A DNA stretch of 62,970 bases from Comamonas sp. GTDB taxonomy: Bacteria > Pseudomonadota > Gammaproteobacteria > Burkholderiales > Burkholderiaceae_C. A program made the position numbers and the translations under genes. Positions 32,461-41,338 of this stretch are shown here, one piece after another. Each line of letters begins with the position of its first letter. Position 1 is the first letter of the stretch. A model generated the notes under the pieces. The model was not told the origin of the DNA. It saw nothing but the letters and a program-made list of their open reading frames with translations, and made no database searches. Location of the stretch: contig NZ_SPEY01000103.1 in NCBI RefSeq assembly GCF_009360615.1, positions 1 through 62,970 of the forward strand, given 5' to 3'.

Positions 32461-33441
32461 ATGAATCGTCGTATGTGCATGGGCCTGACAATGGCCCTGG
32501 CAACCGCAGGTTTTTCCACTGCCGTCATGGCCGAGGCCAACTACCCCACCAAGCCCATCAAGCTGCTGGTGCCCTTTGCTGCAGGCGGCACGACCGACAT
32601 CATTGCGCGTGTGATTGCCGAGCCTCTGAGCAGGGAGCTGGGCCAGTCCGTGGTGGTGGACAACAAGGGCGGTGGCGGCGGCGTCATCGGTGCACAGGAA
32701 ACCGCGCGTCAGAAGCCCGATGGCTACAACCTGGGCATTTCCACCCTGTCGACCATGGCCACCAACCCGGCCATCAATCCCAAGACCCCCTACAACCCGC
32801 TGACCGACTTCACGCCCATCATCAACATTGCGGCCACGCCCAATGTGATCGCCGTGAACCCCAAGTTCCCCGGCGCGGCCAGCTACAAGGCTTTCGAGGC
32901 CGAACTCAAGGCCAATCCCGGCAAGTACTCCTATGGCTCGTCCGGCACGGGCGGCATCCAGCACATGTTGATGGAGCTGTACAAATCGCTGACCGGTATC
33001 CAGATGACCCACGTGCCCTACCGCGGCGCGGGCCCGGCCCTGAATGACGCGGTTGCCGGCCAGATCCCCATGATTCTGGACAATCTGCCTTCGGCACTGC
33101 CTTTCATCAAGGACAACCGCCTCAAGGCCATCGCCGTGGCCGCTCCCCAGCGTCTGGCGGTGCTGCCTGACGTGCCCACCTTCAAGGAAGTGGGCCTGCC
33201 CCAGGTCAATCGCATGGCGTCCTACGGCATCCTGGGTCCCAAGGGCATGGACAAGGCCATGGTGGAAAAGATCAACGCCGCCGTGAAGAAGGTGCTGCAG
33301 GACCCCGCAGTCAAGAAGCGCATCGAAGACACCGGTTCGCTCGTGGTGGGCAACTCGCCTCAGGAATTCGCCAAGGAACTGAAGGAAGAGTACGAAACCT
33401 ACAAGCAGGTCGTGGCCAAGCAGAAGCTGACACTGGACTAA
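32461..33441 (+). CDS. Bug/TctC-family periplasmic binding protein
   Basis: A 326-residue receptor with signal peptide ending near AVMAEA (residue 25). Family blocks YPTKPIKLLVPFAAGGTTDIIARV, VVVDNKGGGGGVIGAQ and HVPYRGAGPALNDAVAGQ are present. GGGAGA eight bases before the ATG supports the start. A strong terminator follows directly, so it is monocistronic. The upstream 235 bp are AT-rich and hold its promoter. No membrane or catabolic partner is nearby, so its ligand is unassigned. Confidence 0.93.
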   Translation: MNRRMCMGLTMALATAGFSTAVMAEANYPTKPIKLLVPFAAGGTTDIIARVIAEPLSRELGQSVVVDNKGGGGGVIGAQETARQKPDGYNLGISTLSTMATNPAINPKTPYNPLTDFTPIINIAATPNVIAVNPKFPGAASYKAFEAELKANPGKYSYGSSGTGGIQHMLMELYKSLTGIQMTHVPYRGAGPALNDAVAGQIPMILDNLPSALPFIKDNRLKAIAVAAPQRLAVLPDVPTFKEVGLPQVNRMASYGILGPKGMDKAMVEKINAAVKKVLQDPAVKKRIEDTGSLVVGNSPQEFAKELKEEYETYKQVVAKQKLTLD

Positions 33442-33479
33442 GCAGCTGATCCGCTGCTGGTGCAGTAGCGGACGCCGCA

Positions 33480-33518
33480 AGCCCGAATGGCCGTCGAGGC
33501 CATTCGGGCTTTGTTTTT
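33480..33518. terminator. Strong intrinsic terminator after Bug gene
   Basis: A perfect 13-bp stem AGCCCGAATGGCC (33480-33492) with loop GTCGA and its complement (33498-33510), followed by TTGTTTTTTA. The T-run marks it as a terminator for the plus-strand Bug gene. It sits 39 bp after the stop and nearly abuts the convergent oxidoreductase gene (ends 33523). Confidence 0.93.
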
Positions 33519-33522
33519 TATA

Positions 33523-34563
33523 TTATTTGCCGCTTCCGGGCAGCAGCAGAATCTTGCCGATGCTGACTCCGGACTCCATATGCCTGTGTGCCTGAGCCGC
33601 ATCCGCCAGGGCAAAGGAGCTATCGATCACGGGCCGTATCGCTCCACTCTCCAATGCACCAAGCCATCGTTGGGCAAAGCGCTGGACCATCGCCTGCTTG
33701 ACTTCGGGCGAGCGTGACTTCATCACGGTTCCGAAGATCCGCAGATGGCGGTACAGCACCAGGTCCATGGGCAATGCAGCACCCTGGGAGCCGCCCAGCA
33801 GGCCCACCATCACCATGCGCCCGCCGACGGCCAGCGATCGCACATTGGGCTCCAGGTAGGGGGCACCGACGAAATCGATCACGATATCCACCCCTTTGCC
33901 GCCCGTGGCCTGGGCCACCACGGCCTGGAAGTCCTCGCTGCGATAGTCGATGAAGACACCGGCTCCGAAGCCCAGGACGGCTTCGCGCTTGTCCCCGCTG
34001 GCCGTCGCAAAAACCCGGGCACCGGCCGCATGGGCCAGTTGAACGGCGGCCGATCCGACACCGCCCGCCGCCGCATGGATCAGCACGGATTCGCCGGCCT
34101 GCAAGCCAGCCAGATGGAACAGGGCTTCGTGTGCCGTCACGAAGACCTCGGGTATTGCACCGGCATCCACCAGGTCCAAGCTCTCGGGGACATGCATCGC
34201 CATGCGGTGGTCAATACGCGAGAGCTCGGCGTAGGCTCCACCGCCCACGATGCCCATGACCCGGTCGCCCACGGAGAAGCCCTGTACCAAGGGACCGGCC
34301 GCGATCACGGTTCCGGCGATCTCCAGGCCCATGGTGTCTGCGTCACCAAAGTAAGCTCGGCCGTAGGCGCCCTTGCGGTGGTAGAGGTCGGCACGATTGA
34401 CGCCGATGGAGGCGTTGCGCACCAGCAGGTCGTGGGGGCGAAGCTCGGGGGCCGGCTGCTCGCGGGCCACCAGCACCTCGGGCCCGCCAAAGTCGTCAAA
34501 AACAATGGCCTGCATGGTCGCGGGCTTTGCTGCGGTGATGGAGTCTGTCAAAAAGGTGGGCAT
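33523..34563 (-). CDS. Quinone oxidoreductase-like MDR protein (PIG3/QOR type)
   Basis: A 346-residue medium-chain dehydrogenase/reductase without zinc ligands. Residues QAIVFDDFGGPEVLVA, NRADLYHRKGAYG and GLEIAGTV open the GroES-like domain; the NADPH fold follows with IHAAAGGVGSAAVQLAHAAGARV and GLLGGSQG. The closest type is PIG3/TP53I3-like quinone oxidoreductase, which reduces quinones or acts on enals with NADPH. It is divergent from a LysR gene (111 bp gap), so it is probably the target of that regulator. ATG 34563 is used; an internal ATG (start of QAIVF) is possible. Confidence 0.88.
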   Translation of the reverse strand: MPTFLTDSITAAKPATMQAIVFDDFGGPEVLVAREQPAPELRPHDLLVRNASIGVNRADLYHRKGAYGRAYFGDADTMGLEIAGTVIAAGPLVQGFSVGDRVMGIVGGGAYAELSRIDHRMAMHVPESLDLVDAGAIPEVFVTAHEALFHLAGLQAGESVLIHAAAGGVGSAAVQLAHAAGARVFATASGDKREAVLGFGAGVFIDYRSEDFQAVVAQATGGKGVDIVIDFVGAPYLEPNVRSLAVGGRMVMVGLLGGSQGAALPMDLVLYRHLRIFGTVMKSRSPEVKQAMVQRFAQRWLGALESGAIRPVIDSSFALADAAQAHRHMESGVSIGKILLLPGSGK

Positions 34564-34606
34564 ATGCGTCGTGCTCGGAATATCCTGGAGCGCTGAAGAT
34601 TACGAC

Positions 34607-34664
34607 GCAAACCTTTGTTTGCAACGCAGCAATTTCGCTCTACATTGATGCAAATTTGCATCAA
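34607..34664. promoter_or_regulatory. LysR-type operator region: two dyads between QOR and LysR genes
   Basis: The divergent gap has a perfect 20-bp palindrome TTGATGCAAATTTGCATCAA at 34645-34664, ending 10 bp before the LysR ATG, and a second inverted repeat GCAAAC-CTTT-GTTTGC at 34607-34622. The palindrome contains an ATGC-N6-GCAT core of the T-N11-A type used by LysR regulators. Autorepression plus control of the divergent quinone oxidoreductase is the natural reading. Confidence 0.65.
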
Positions 34665-34674
34665 CTTATGAGCC

Positions 34675-35559
34675 ATGAATTGGGACGATACCCGCATCTT
34701 TCTCGCCTTGACCCGCACCCACTCCCTGCGCGCCGCAGCGCGCAGCCTGGGCGTCGATCAGGCGACGGTCGGGCGACGGCTGAATGCGCTGGAGTCCGAG
34801 CTGGGGGCCAAGCTGTTTCTGCGCGCCAAGGATGGATACCTGCTCACGGCCGCTGGCGAGACGGCGTTGGCTGCGGCGCGGCGCATGGAGAGTGCGGCCA
34901 TGGATCTGCGCAGCAAGATTGAGGGGCAGGACGAAAACCCCAGCGGCATCGTCCGTGTGACCGCCACCGATTCGATCGCCATCGACCTGTTGCTACCTGC
35001 CGTCGAGCGTTTGCAGCAGCACTGGCCAAACATCCGCGTGGACCTGGAAGTCTCCACCCAGCTGCTCAGCCTCGGTCGCAGGCAGGCGGATATCGCCTTT
35101 CGCAACGTCCGGCCCGAGAGTCCTGAACTGGTGGTTCGCCGCGTGGCTTCGTGGCCCGTGGGGTTGTTCGCCAGCGAGGGCTATCTGGCCCGTTTTGGCG
35201 AGCCAGTTGTCGACGACGAGTTGCGCGGCCATCACCTGGTGGCCTACGGGCCTTATCTGGAACAGGGGCCATTCCTGAGCATGGCCGGAGTGCTTGCACG
35301 TCAGGCCAGGATAGCCATGTCGGTCCGTTCCAGTCTGCTGGTTCGCGAGGCAGTGGCCGCAGGCATAGGCCTGGGTGAAATGCCGGTGTGGATGGGGGAG
35401 CGGGAAGGTCTGGTGCGTATCTGGCCGCAACGCCGGCGACCGAACGACTACGAAGTCTGGCAGGTCATGCATCCTGATCTCCAGCGCACGGCCAGGGTTA
35501 GAGCTGCGGCACAGTTTCTTGGAGATGCGTTTGACGTTCAAGCGGTCGGCATAGGATGA
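34675..35559 (+). CDS. LysR-family transcriptional regulator
   Basis: A 294-residue regulator. The N-terminal winged helix (NWDDTRIFLALTRTHSLRAAARSLGVDQATVGRRLNALESELGAKLFLR) is a textbook LysR HTH of the type starting with MNWDD, often autoregulating and controlling a divergent oxidoreductase. The C-terminal effector domain begins near residue 90 (GIVRVTATDSIAIDLL). The palindrome at 34645-34664 is its likely binding site. The inducer is unknown; QOR-linked LysR proteins commonly answer to electrophiles or quinones. Confidence 0.92.
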   Translation: MNWDDTRIFLALTRTHSLRAAARSLGVDQATVGRRLNALESELGAKLFLRAKDGYLLTAAGETALAAARRMESAAMDLRSKIEGQDENPSGIVRVTATDSIAIDLLLPAVERLQQHWPNIRVDLEVSTQLLSLGRRQADIAFRNVRPESPELVVRRVASWPVGLFASEGYLARFGEPVVDDELRGHHLVAYGPYLEQGPFLSMAGVLARQARIAMSVRSSLLVREAVAAGIGLGEMPVWMGEREGLVRIWPQRRRPNDYEVWQVMHPDLQRTARVRAAAQFLGDAFDVQAVGIG

Positions 35560-35665
35560 AGCAGGTGGAACACTCTCCCCTGCCAGCAACTGGTTCATGG
35601 CTTCCAAGGGGCATGGACTTTATATTCAGGTCGGCTGGCCTCCAGCCAGCGTGTACGCTAGCCCC

Positions 35666-36622
35666 ATGCCCGAAAGTCCTAAAAAAGTTCGCAAGTCTCA
35701 GATCCCCGAAGACTGGCCGCAGCCCTTGCCGCAGAGTCAGGAGGCGCTCGATCAGTTCATCGATGCCCTGCTGCTGGAGGACGGGCTTTCGCGCAACACC
35801 CTGTCCGCCTATCGCCGCGACCTGACGGCGGCTGCGCGCTGGCTGGCGCAGTTGCAGCCGCCCAAGGCGCTGGATGCAGCGCTGGAAGCGGATTTGCAGG
35901 GCTACTTCACGGCCCGAGTGGAGGGCACCAAGGCCACTTCCTCGAACCGGCGGCTGACGGTCCTGCGTCGCTACTTTCACTGGGCGCTGCGCGAAAAGCG
36001 CATCGCTGCCGACCCCACGGTGCGCATGCTGGCGGCCAAGCAGCCGCCGCGCACGCCCAAGACCCTGACCCAGGAGCAGGTCGAGGCCCTGCTTGACGCA
36101 CCCGATGTGGAGACTGCGCTGGGTCTGCGCGATCGCGCCATGCTGGAGCTGATGTATGCCAGCGGTCTGCGCGTCAGCGAGCTGGTGGGTGTGCGCATGC
36201 ATGAGCTGGACTTGCGCTCAGGCGTGCTGCGCGTGACGGGCAAGGGGCGCAAGGAGCGGCTGGTGCCGTTCGGTCAGGAGGCGCAGCACTGGCTGGAGCG
36301 CTATCTGCAGCAGGCGCGGGCGGCGATTCTGGGAGGGCAGCAGACCGAAGAGGTGTTTGTGACCCAGCGCGGCGCGGGCATGAGCCGCGTGATGTTCTGG
36401 GTCATCGTCAAGAAATGTGCGCAGATTGCGGGGATCAACTCACCTCTCTCACCGCATACGCTGCGCCATGCATTTGCCACGCATTTGCTCAACCATGGCG
36501 CCGATCTGCGCGTAGTGCAGATGTTGCTGGGACATGCCGATATCTCCACCACCACCATCTATACCCATGTGGCGCGCGAGCGGCTCAAGGCCCTGCACGC
36601 CGAGCATCACCCACGCGGCTGA
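35666..36622 (+). CDS. xerD: Site-specific tyrosine recombinase XerD
   Basis: XerD with XerC resolves chromosome dimers at dif. The 318-residue protein contains all six catalytic residues: Arg169 (SGLRVSEL), Lys193 (GKGRKER), His264 and Arg267 (HTLRHAFATHLLNHGADLR), His290 (LLGHADISTT) and Tyr299 (TIYTH). The N-terminal SAM-like domain begins DQFIDALLLEDGLSRNTLSAYRRDL. ATG 35666 gives the normal length; an in-frame ATG at 35597 would add an unrelated leader. It lies in a housekeeping setting with no integrase-type neighbours, so it is the chromosomal Xer protein and not a phage integrase. Confidence 0.93.
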   Translation: MPESPKKVRKSQIPEDWPQPLPQSQEALDQFIDALLLEDGLSRNTLSAYRRDLTAAARWLAQLQPPKALDAALEADLQGYFTARVEGTKATSSNRRLTVLRRYFHWALREKRIAADPTVRMLAAKQPPRTPKTLTQEQVEALLDAPDVETALGLRDRAMLELMYASGLRVSELVGVRMHELDLRSGVLRVTGKGRKERLVPFGQEAQHWLERYLQQARAAILGGQQTEEVFVTQRGAGMSRVMFWVIVKKCAQIAGINSPLSPHTLRHAFATHLLNHGADLRVVQMLLGHADISTTTIYTHVARERLKALHAEHHPRG

Positions 36623-36628
36623 GCAGGT

Positions 36629-37285
36629 CTAGACAGCCGGGCTGGCCAGTTGCAGGTGGTAGAGCCCCCAGACGGCGGCAGGAAAGCGTTGCTTGACGGG
36701 CAACTGGCCGAGCTCCGGAATCTGATGGGCAGCAAAAATGGCCCAGAGCGGGCCCACGCCGCCCATGGCCAACGGCACGCCGTCCAGCTGAGTGGCGATC
36801 AGCATGCGCCAGCGCACGGCCTGGGCGAGCGGTATCTGGCTGCGATAGCCGTCTATGCCCTGCAAGGTCAGCTGCAGGCCTTGAGCCATGGCCTGGCCCA
36901 CATCCACGCCGGCGGCCTGCAGCACCTGCTCCAGCAGCGGGCCTTGCAGGCTGTGCTCGGCTTCGTCGTATTCAAGCGTGGTCCTGAGCGTCTGCTGCTC
37001 CAGGCTGTTGAGCGCATCCATGCCGCAGGACCAGGCTGCATCGAACAGATAGCCATGCATGATCAGCATGCGGTCCGCCACGGGCTGAGGCTTGCCACGA
37101 TTGGCTTGCACGCCGGGGCCGCTGATGGTGAGCACCGCGGGTTGCAGACCATCGAGCACGCAGGGACGCGAGGCCTTGCGCGTGGTTGTGGCCGATGCGG
37201 GCAGGGCCATGGCGCCCAGTGCAGCGCCCGCAGCACCGCCTTGCAGCAGCAGGGCGCGACGTGATAGAGGGTTTTGTTCTGCCAT
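36629..37285 (-). CDS. Small Tat-exported molybdopterin-oxidoreductase-fold protein
   Basis: A 218-residue protein with a Tat signal (LSRRALLLQGGAAGAALGAMALPASA). The mature part resembles the small sulfite-oxidase-fold molybdopterin family: LQGPLLEQVLQAAGVD, GIDGYRSQIPLAQA, ATQLDGVPLAMGGVGPLWAIF (compare the family's MDGEPMPVRDKGPLW) and a C-terminal AVWGLYHLQL. The region before it lacks an obvious molybdenum-binding Cys in its usual place; SCGMDAL (about residue 87) is the only candidate. Function is unknown. It ends 6 bp from xerD, convergent. Confidence 0.7.
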   Translation of the reverse strand: MAEQNPLSRRALLLQGGAAGAALGAMALPASATTTRKASRPCVLDGLQPAVLTISGPGVQANRGKPQPVADRMLIMHGYLFDAAWSCGMDALNSLEQQTLRTTLEYDEAEHSLQGPLLEQVLQAAGVDVGQAMAQGLQLTLQGIDGYRSQIPLAQAVRWRMLIATQLDGVPLAMGGVGPLWAIFAAHQIPELGQLPVKQRFPAAVWGLYHLQLASPAV

Positions 37286-37508
37286 GGGTGCTTTCTCTGT
37301 GGTGATGGCTGCAGTCTAGCGAGAAGGCCTGCGGACGTCATTGCGGCACGCTGGCGAAGACGCCTGTCTGCTGCATTCTTGGTCTATATGAGTGTTTGAA
37401 GTTTTATTTTGATGTTTTCTGTCCAATGAATTGACGAATCGTCGTTCAAATCAACCTGGGAATTCACTTTGGTCAAAAATGCAGGTCTTGATTTTTGGAT
37501 TTCGAGTG

Positions 37509-38513
37509 ATGACTAACTTTCTGCGTCGCAGCATGCTGACCTGTGCCCTGGCAGCCGTGCTGCCTGCCACCCTGTCCCTGAATGTCCAGGCGGCCGACAA
37601 AGCCGACGCGGCTGGCTGGCCCAGCCGTCCCATTCGTCTGGTGGTGTCCTATCCTGCCGGGGGGGTGAGCGATGTGGTGGCCCGTGCCCTGGGTGAAAAG
37701 CTGTCGCAGTCGCTGGGCCAGTCGGTGGTGATCGACAACAAGGCCGGTGCGGGTGGCGCGATTGGCCTGGATCAGGTCGCCAAGTCCAATCCCGATGGCT
37801 ACACGCTGGGCTTTTCGTCCATCAGCCCGCTGACGCTGAGTCCCCATCTGGGCAAGCCGCTGTTCGATCCGCACAAGGATATCGTTCCGGTGGTCAGCGT
37901 GATGTACTCGCCCGTGCTGCTGTTGGGAACGACCCGTCTGACTGCCAAGAGCTTTCCCGAGCTGATGACCCAGGCCAAGGCCCATCCCGGCGATGTGCGC
38001 TGGGCCACGGCCGGTCTGGCGTCGCTGGGACACATCATGCTCGAGCAGATTGCCGATCAGGGCAAGGTGCAGATCACCCATGTGCCCTACAAGGGCGGCG
38101 GCCAGCAGCTCAATGACGGCCTGAGCGCACAGTTCGAGGTGCTGTCCACGAATGCCGGCCCGGCCGTGATGCAGCATATCAAGGCCGGCAAGTTCAAGGC
38201 CCTGGCCGTGGGCGCTCCGGCGCGTCTGGATTCGCTGCCTCAGGTGCCCACGCTGGCCGAGCTGGGTTACAAGAACGCCAACACCACATCGGTCTTCGGC
38301 ATCTTTGCTCCTGCGGGTGTGCCCGCAGCCGTGCTGGCTCGACTGAATGCCGAGGTGAACAAGGCGCTGGCGCTGCCCGAGATTCGTCAGCGTCTGGAGG
38401 CCACGGACAATGTGCCGACCGGCGGCAAGGCTGCGGACTTTGCCAGGCAGATCGAGGCCGAGTCCAGGTCCAACGCCCAGATCATCAAGGCTGCAGGCAT
38501 CCAGACCAACTGA
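37509..38513 (+). CDS. Bug/TctC-family periplasmic binding protein
   Basis: A 334-residue receptor with signal peptide ending near LNVQAAD (residue 28). Family blocks WPSRPIRLVVSYPAGGVSDVVARAL, VVIDNKAGAGGAIGLDQ and HVPYKGGGQQLNDGLSAQ are present. ATG 37509 opens the signal sequence; the frame is open to 37431 with another Met at 37482. A perfect hairpin follows, so it is monocistronic. The 223 bp upstream is AT-rich and divergent from the molybdopterin-fold gene. Ligand is unknown. Confidence 0.92.
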   Translation: MTNFLRRSMLTCALAAVLPATLSLNVQAADKADAAGWPSRPIRLVVSYPAGGVSDVVARALGEKLSQSLGQSVVIDNKAGAGGAIGLDQVAKSNPDGYTLGFSSISPLTLSPHLGKPLFDPHKDIVPVVSVMYSPVLLLGTTRLTAKSFPELMTQAKAHPGDVRWATAGLASLGHIMLEQIADQGKVQITHVPYKGGGQQLNDGLSAQFEVLSTNAGPAVMQHIKAGKFKALAVGAPARLDSLPQVPTLAELGYKNANTTSVFGIFAPAGVPAAVLARLNAEVNKALALPEIRQRLEATDNVPTGGKAADFARQIEAESRSNAQIIKAAGIQTN

Positions 38514-38532
38514 TCGGGACACTCTGCAATGA

Positions 38533-38569
38533 CAAAGGGCTTGCGGTCACATTGGCCGCAAGCCCTTTG
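38533..38569. terminator. Hairpin between Bug gene and HDOD pair
   Basis: Arms CAAAGGGCTTGCGG (38533-38546) and CCGCAAGCCCTTTG (38556-38569) pair perfectly over 14 bp with a nine-base loop. It lies between two convergent genes. T-runs are only three bases long, so it is a weaker but plausible bidirectional terminator. Confidence 0.75.
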
Positions 38570-38595
38570 CCGTTATGCGCAGCAAGCGCATCGAC

Positions 38596-39882
38596 TCAGA
38601 TCACTTCGCTGGTCAGGTTGTCGGCCCAGCTCAGCGCCTGCAGATGGGCCCAGTTGACCTGATGGTTGGACAGCTGCAGCGCATTGGCAGCGCGGGCAAA
38701 AGCCGCTTCGTCGCCGGACTCGCAGGCGCGCGTCAGTTCCAGGAAAGGCGCAAAAACGCCCTGGTTGTGTACCAGAGCATCGACCACGGACTGGGGCAGG
38801 GCGACGGATTCCAGGGCCTTGGCCATGGGCTGGCTGAGCATCACATCGAGCAGCGAGAAAACGCCTACGACGAATGCGTGGTCGCACTCTTCGGGGGGCA
38901 GCAGCTCGGCGGTCAGCAGTTCCATCAGGCGACCGCGCACCACGGCTGTCTGGCCCACGGCCGGCGGTGTGCCGCCGGCGCGCGAGGTGGTCAGCAGCAG
39001 GGCCGCCCAGCGGAACAGCTTTTTGAGTCCCAGAATCATTACCGCGTGCCGGAAGGAGGTGATTTCGCAGGACAGGCCAAAGCCCGAGCTGTTGATGAAG
39101 CGCAGCAGGTTGAAGGACAGTGTGGGGTCCTTCTTGAGCAGCTCTTCGATCTCTTCCGTGGTGGCCTGCTGGCGCACCAGGTTGATGAGCTGGATGATGG
39201 TGGTCTGCGTGGGGCGGATGGTGCGCGCCTGCACGAGCTGGGGCTGGGCGAACCAGTAGCCCTGGAACAGCTTCACGCCCAGACCCCGCATGTGCTCGAA
39301 CTGCTCGGCGGTCTCGACCTTCTCCGCCACGATCTGGGCACGCGTGTAGGTCTGCGCAAACTTCACCAGTTTTTCGGCATGCTCGAGTGCAAAGCTCTGC
39401 ATGTCCAGTTTGACGAAAGACGCCATGGGCAGCCAGGACGCGTAATTGCGGCGCAGCAGGTTCTGGTCAAAGGCCAGGCGAAATCCGCGTTGGCGCAGAG
39501 CTGCGAACGTGGGCAGGCAGGCCTCGATGTTTTCCTGCGTGGCATCGGCGGGCAGTGCCGGCACTTCCAGCACCACGCGGTCGGGGTGGATCAGCTCCAG
39601 GTGGCCGCCGCTGAGACTGTCATGGGTGCAGTTGATGAAAACCGTCTTCTTGCCCACCAGAGCCTCGGCACCGGCGTAGGACAGGGCGTTGAACAGCAGC
39701 GCTGCATCGGATGCCGCCGTATGGGCGTTATGTGCCACCGAGCGGTCAAACAGCTCGTAGCCATACACATCCCGTTTTTCATCGACGATGGCCTGGCGCG
39801 CGATGCTGGCCATATTGGCCTCGTCCCTGTCTGTGACGGGGCCGGCAGGCGGTGAAGAGGCGTTGGTGTCAGATGTATCCAT
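38596..39882 (-). CDS. Degenerate EAL-HDOD signalling protein, copy A
   Basis: A 428-residue YuxH/CdgJ-type protein. The N-terminal half is EAL-like (ARQAIVDEKRDVYGYELFDRS, FINCTHDSLSGGHLELI, VLEVP, GFRLAFDQNLLRRNYASWLPMASFVKLDMQSF), but the E-A-L motif is YELF and metal-binding acidic residues are largely missing, so c-di-GMP hydrolysis is unlikely. The C-terminal HDOD domain (about 215-415) has LINLVRQQATTEEIEELLKKDPTLSFNLLRFINSSGFG. ATG 39882 is used to avoid overlap with the upstream gene. It is a tandem paralogue of the next gene. Confidence 0.88.
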   Translation of the reverse strand: MDTSDTNASSPPAGPVTDRDEANMASIARQAIVDEKRDVYGYELFDRSVAHNAHTAASDAALLFNALSYAGAEALVGKKTVFINCTHDSLSGGHLELIHPDRVVLEVPALPADATQENIEACLPTFAALRQRGFRLAFDQNLLRRNYASWLPMASFVKLDMQSFALEHAEKLVKFAQTYTRAQIVAEKVETAEQFEHMRGLGVKLFQGYWFAQPQLVQARTIRPTQTTIIQLINLVRQQATTEEIEELLKKDPTLSFNLLRFINSSGFGLSCEITSFRHAVMILGLKKLFRWAALLLTTSRAGGTPPAVGQTAVVRGRLMELLTAELLPPEECDHAFVVGVFSLLDVMLSQPMAKALESVALPQSVVDALVHNQGVFAPFLELTRACESGDEAAFARAANALQLSNHQVNWAHLQALSWADNLTSEVI

Positions 39883-39917
39883 GTCGGTTGTCGCTTGGGG
39901 GTGAGGGGAGGGCGCTG

Positions 39918-41177
39918 TCACTCGGACAGGCACTCCGTCCAGCTCAGCGCCTGCAGGTGTGCGCGATTGATGTCCCGGTGCTCCAGCTCCAGGCTGCAGG
40001 CGCTGCGGTCGAACTGCTCCTGGTCATGGCTCTCGCAGGCCTTGGTGAGCATCAGCAGCTCGCCCAGAATGCCCTCGTGATGCAGCAGTGCGGCAGAGAC
40101 CGACTCGGAGACCGGAATCAGTGCCAGTGCCGCAGGCAAGGGCATGCCCAGCATGCGGTCCAGCATGGAGAACATGCCGCAGATAAAGGCAAGGTCGGCG
40201 TCGGTGTCGGTCAGCGAGTGCCTGGCCAGCAGCTCCATCAGGCGGCCGCGAATCACGGCGGTCTGGCCCACCGCCGGTGGCGGTCCGCCATCGCGGGCGG
40301 CTGTCAGCAGCATGGCGGCCCAGCGAAACAGCTTGTTCAGGCCCAGCAGCATCACCGCCTGCTTGAACGATGTGATCTTGCGATGGGCCCCGAAGCTGGC
40401 CGAGTTGATAAGGCGCAGAAGGTTGAAGGCCAGCGCTGCGTCCTTCTTGAGCACTTCCTCGATCGCGTCGGTGCTGGCCTGCTCGCGCACCAGCGTCAGC
40501 AACTGGATGATGCTTTGCTGCGTGGGGGTCAGCAGGCGGGTCTGCATCACGGTGGGGCGGGCGAACCAGAAACCCTGGAACAGCTCGATGCCCAGGCGCT
40601 GTCCCAGCTCGTGCTGGTGGGCGCTCTCGACCTTCTCGGCAATCAGCTCGGCGCGTGTGTGGCGATTTGCAAACTTGACCAGCACCGTGAGCTGGTCCGG
40701 CGCAAGCGTGGAAAGATCGAGCTTGATGTAGTCGGCCAGCGGCAGCCAGGCCGCGTACACCGACTCCAGCACCGTGTGGTTGAAGGCCAGATGAAAGCCC
40801 TGGTCCTTGAGTGCCAGCAGCGTGGGCAGCCGGGCCACCACTTCGTGCGCGGCAGCATGGCCCAGTGGGGGGATCTCCAGCACCACCTTGTCGGCCGGCA
40901 GCAACTCCAGATGCTCGCCGGTCAGTCCTTCGTGGGTGCAGTTCACGAACATGAGCTTGGTGCCGACCAGATCCTCTTCGCCCGCATGCGTGAGGGCCGC
41001 GAAGATCAGCGTCGCGTCTGAGGCCATGGTGTGACCATAAGGCGAGCGCGAGCGGTTGAACAGCTCGTAGCCGATGATTTGCTGCAGCCCGTTGACAATG
41101 GGCTGGCGTGCAATCATGCCTTTGGACAGGTTGCGCGGCGAGGCGAATGCCTGGTCCTCTATGGTTTGTTCACTCAT
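39918..41177 (-). CDS. Degenerate EAL-HDOD signalling protein, copy B
   Basis: A 419-residue paralogue of copy A, in the same order and orientation 35 bp upstream. Shared landmarks are ARQPIVNGLQQIIGYELFNRS, FVNCTHEGLTGEHLELLPADKVVLEIPP, LAFNHTVLESVYAAWLPLADYIKLDLS, LFQGFWFARP, and HDOD LTLVREQASTDAIEEVLKKDAALAFNLLRLINSASFG. Catalytic EAL residues are again missing. HDOD-EAL proteins in other proteobacteria control motility or biofilm by protein contacts. The pair probably arose by gene duplication and is co-transcribed; heterodimer formation is possible (inference). Confidence 0.88.
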   Translation of the reverse strand: MSEQTIEDQAFASPRNLSKGMIARQPIVNGLQQIIGYELFNRSRSPYGHTMASDATLIFAALTHAGEEDLVGTKLMFVNCTHEGLTGEHLELLPADKVVLEIPPLGHAAAHEVVARLPTLLALKDQGFHLAFNHTVLESVYAAWLPLADYIKLDLSTLAPDQLTVLVKFANRHTRAELIAEKVESAHQHELGQRLGIELFQGFWFARPTVMQTRLLTPTQQSIIQLLTLVREQASTDAIEEVLKKDAALAFNLLRLINSASFGAHRKITSFKQAVMLLGLNKLFRWAAMLLTAARDGGPPPAVGQTAVIRGRLMELLARHSLTDTDADLAFICGMFSMLDRMLGMPLPAALALIPVSESVSAALLHHEGILGELLMLTKACESHDQEQFDRSACSLELEHRDINRAHLQALSWTECLSE

Positions 41178-41338
41178 TGCTGCATGACATCTGTGTGAGA
41201 AATGGTTGGCGGTACCGGTTATTGTAAGAATGAGCCGATCATAGTGTCAGCTGCATCCGTTCAGGCAGTTTGCGCGAACAACTTCGGCAGGCGGCCCCGA
41301 ACAGGCGGTTGATTCTTGATTCGAGTCAAGAAAAAAGC

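Noticed and set aside
35666..36622. Phage or island integrase
   Set aside because: Length, motifs and housekeeping context fit chromosomal XerD; no attachment repeats or mobile genes nearby.
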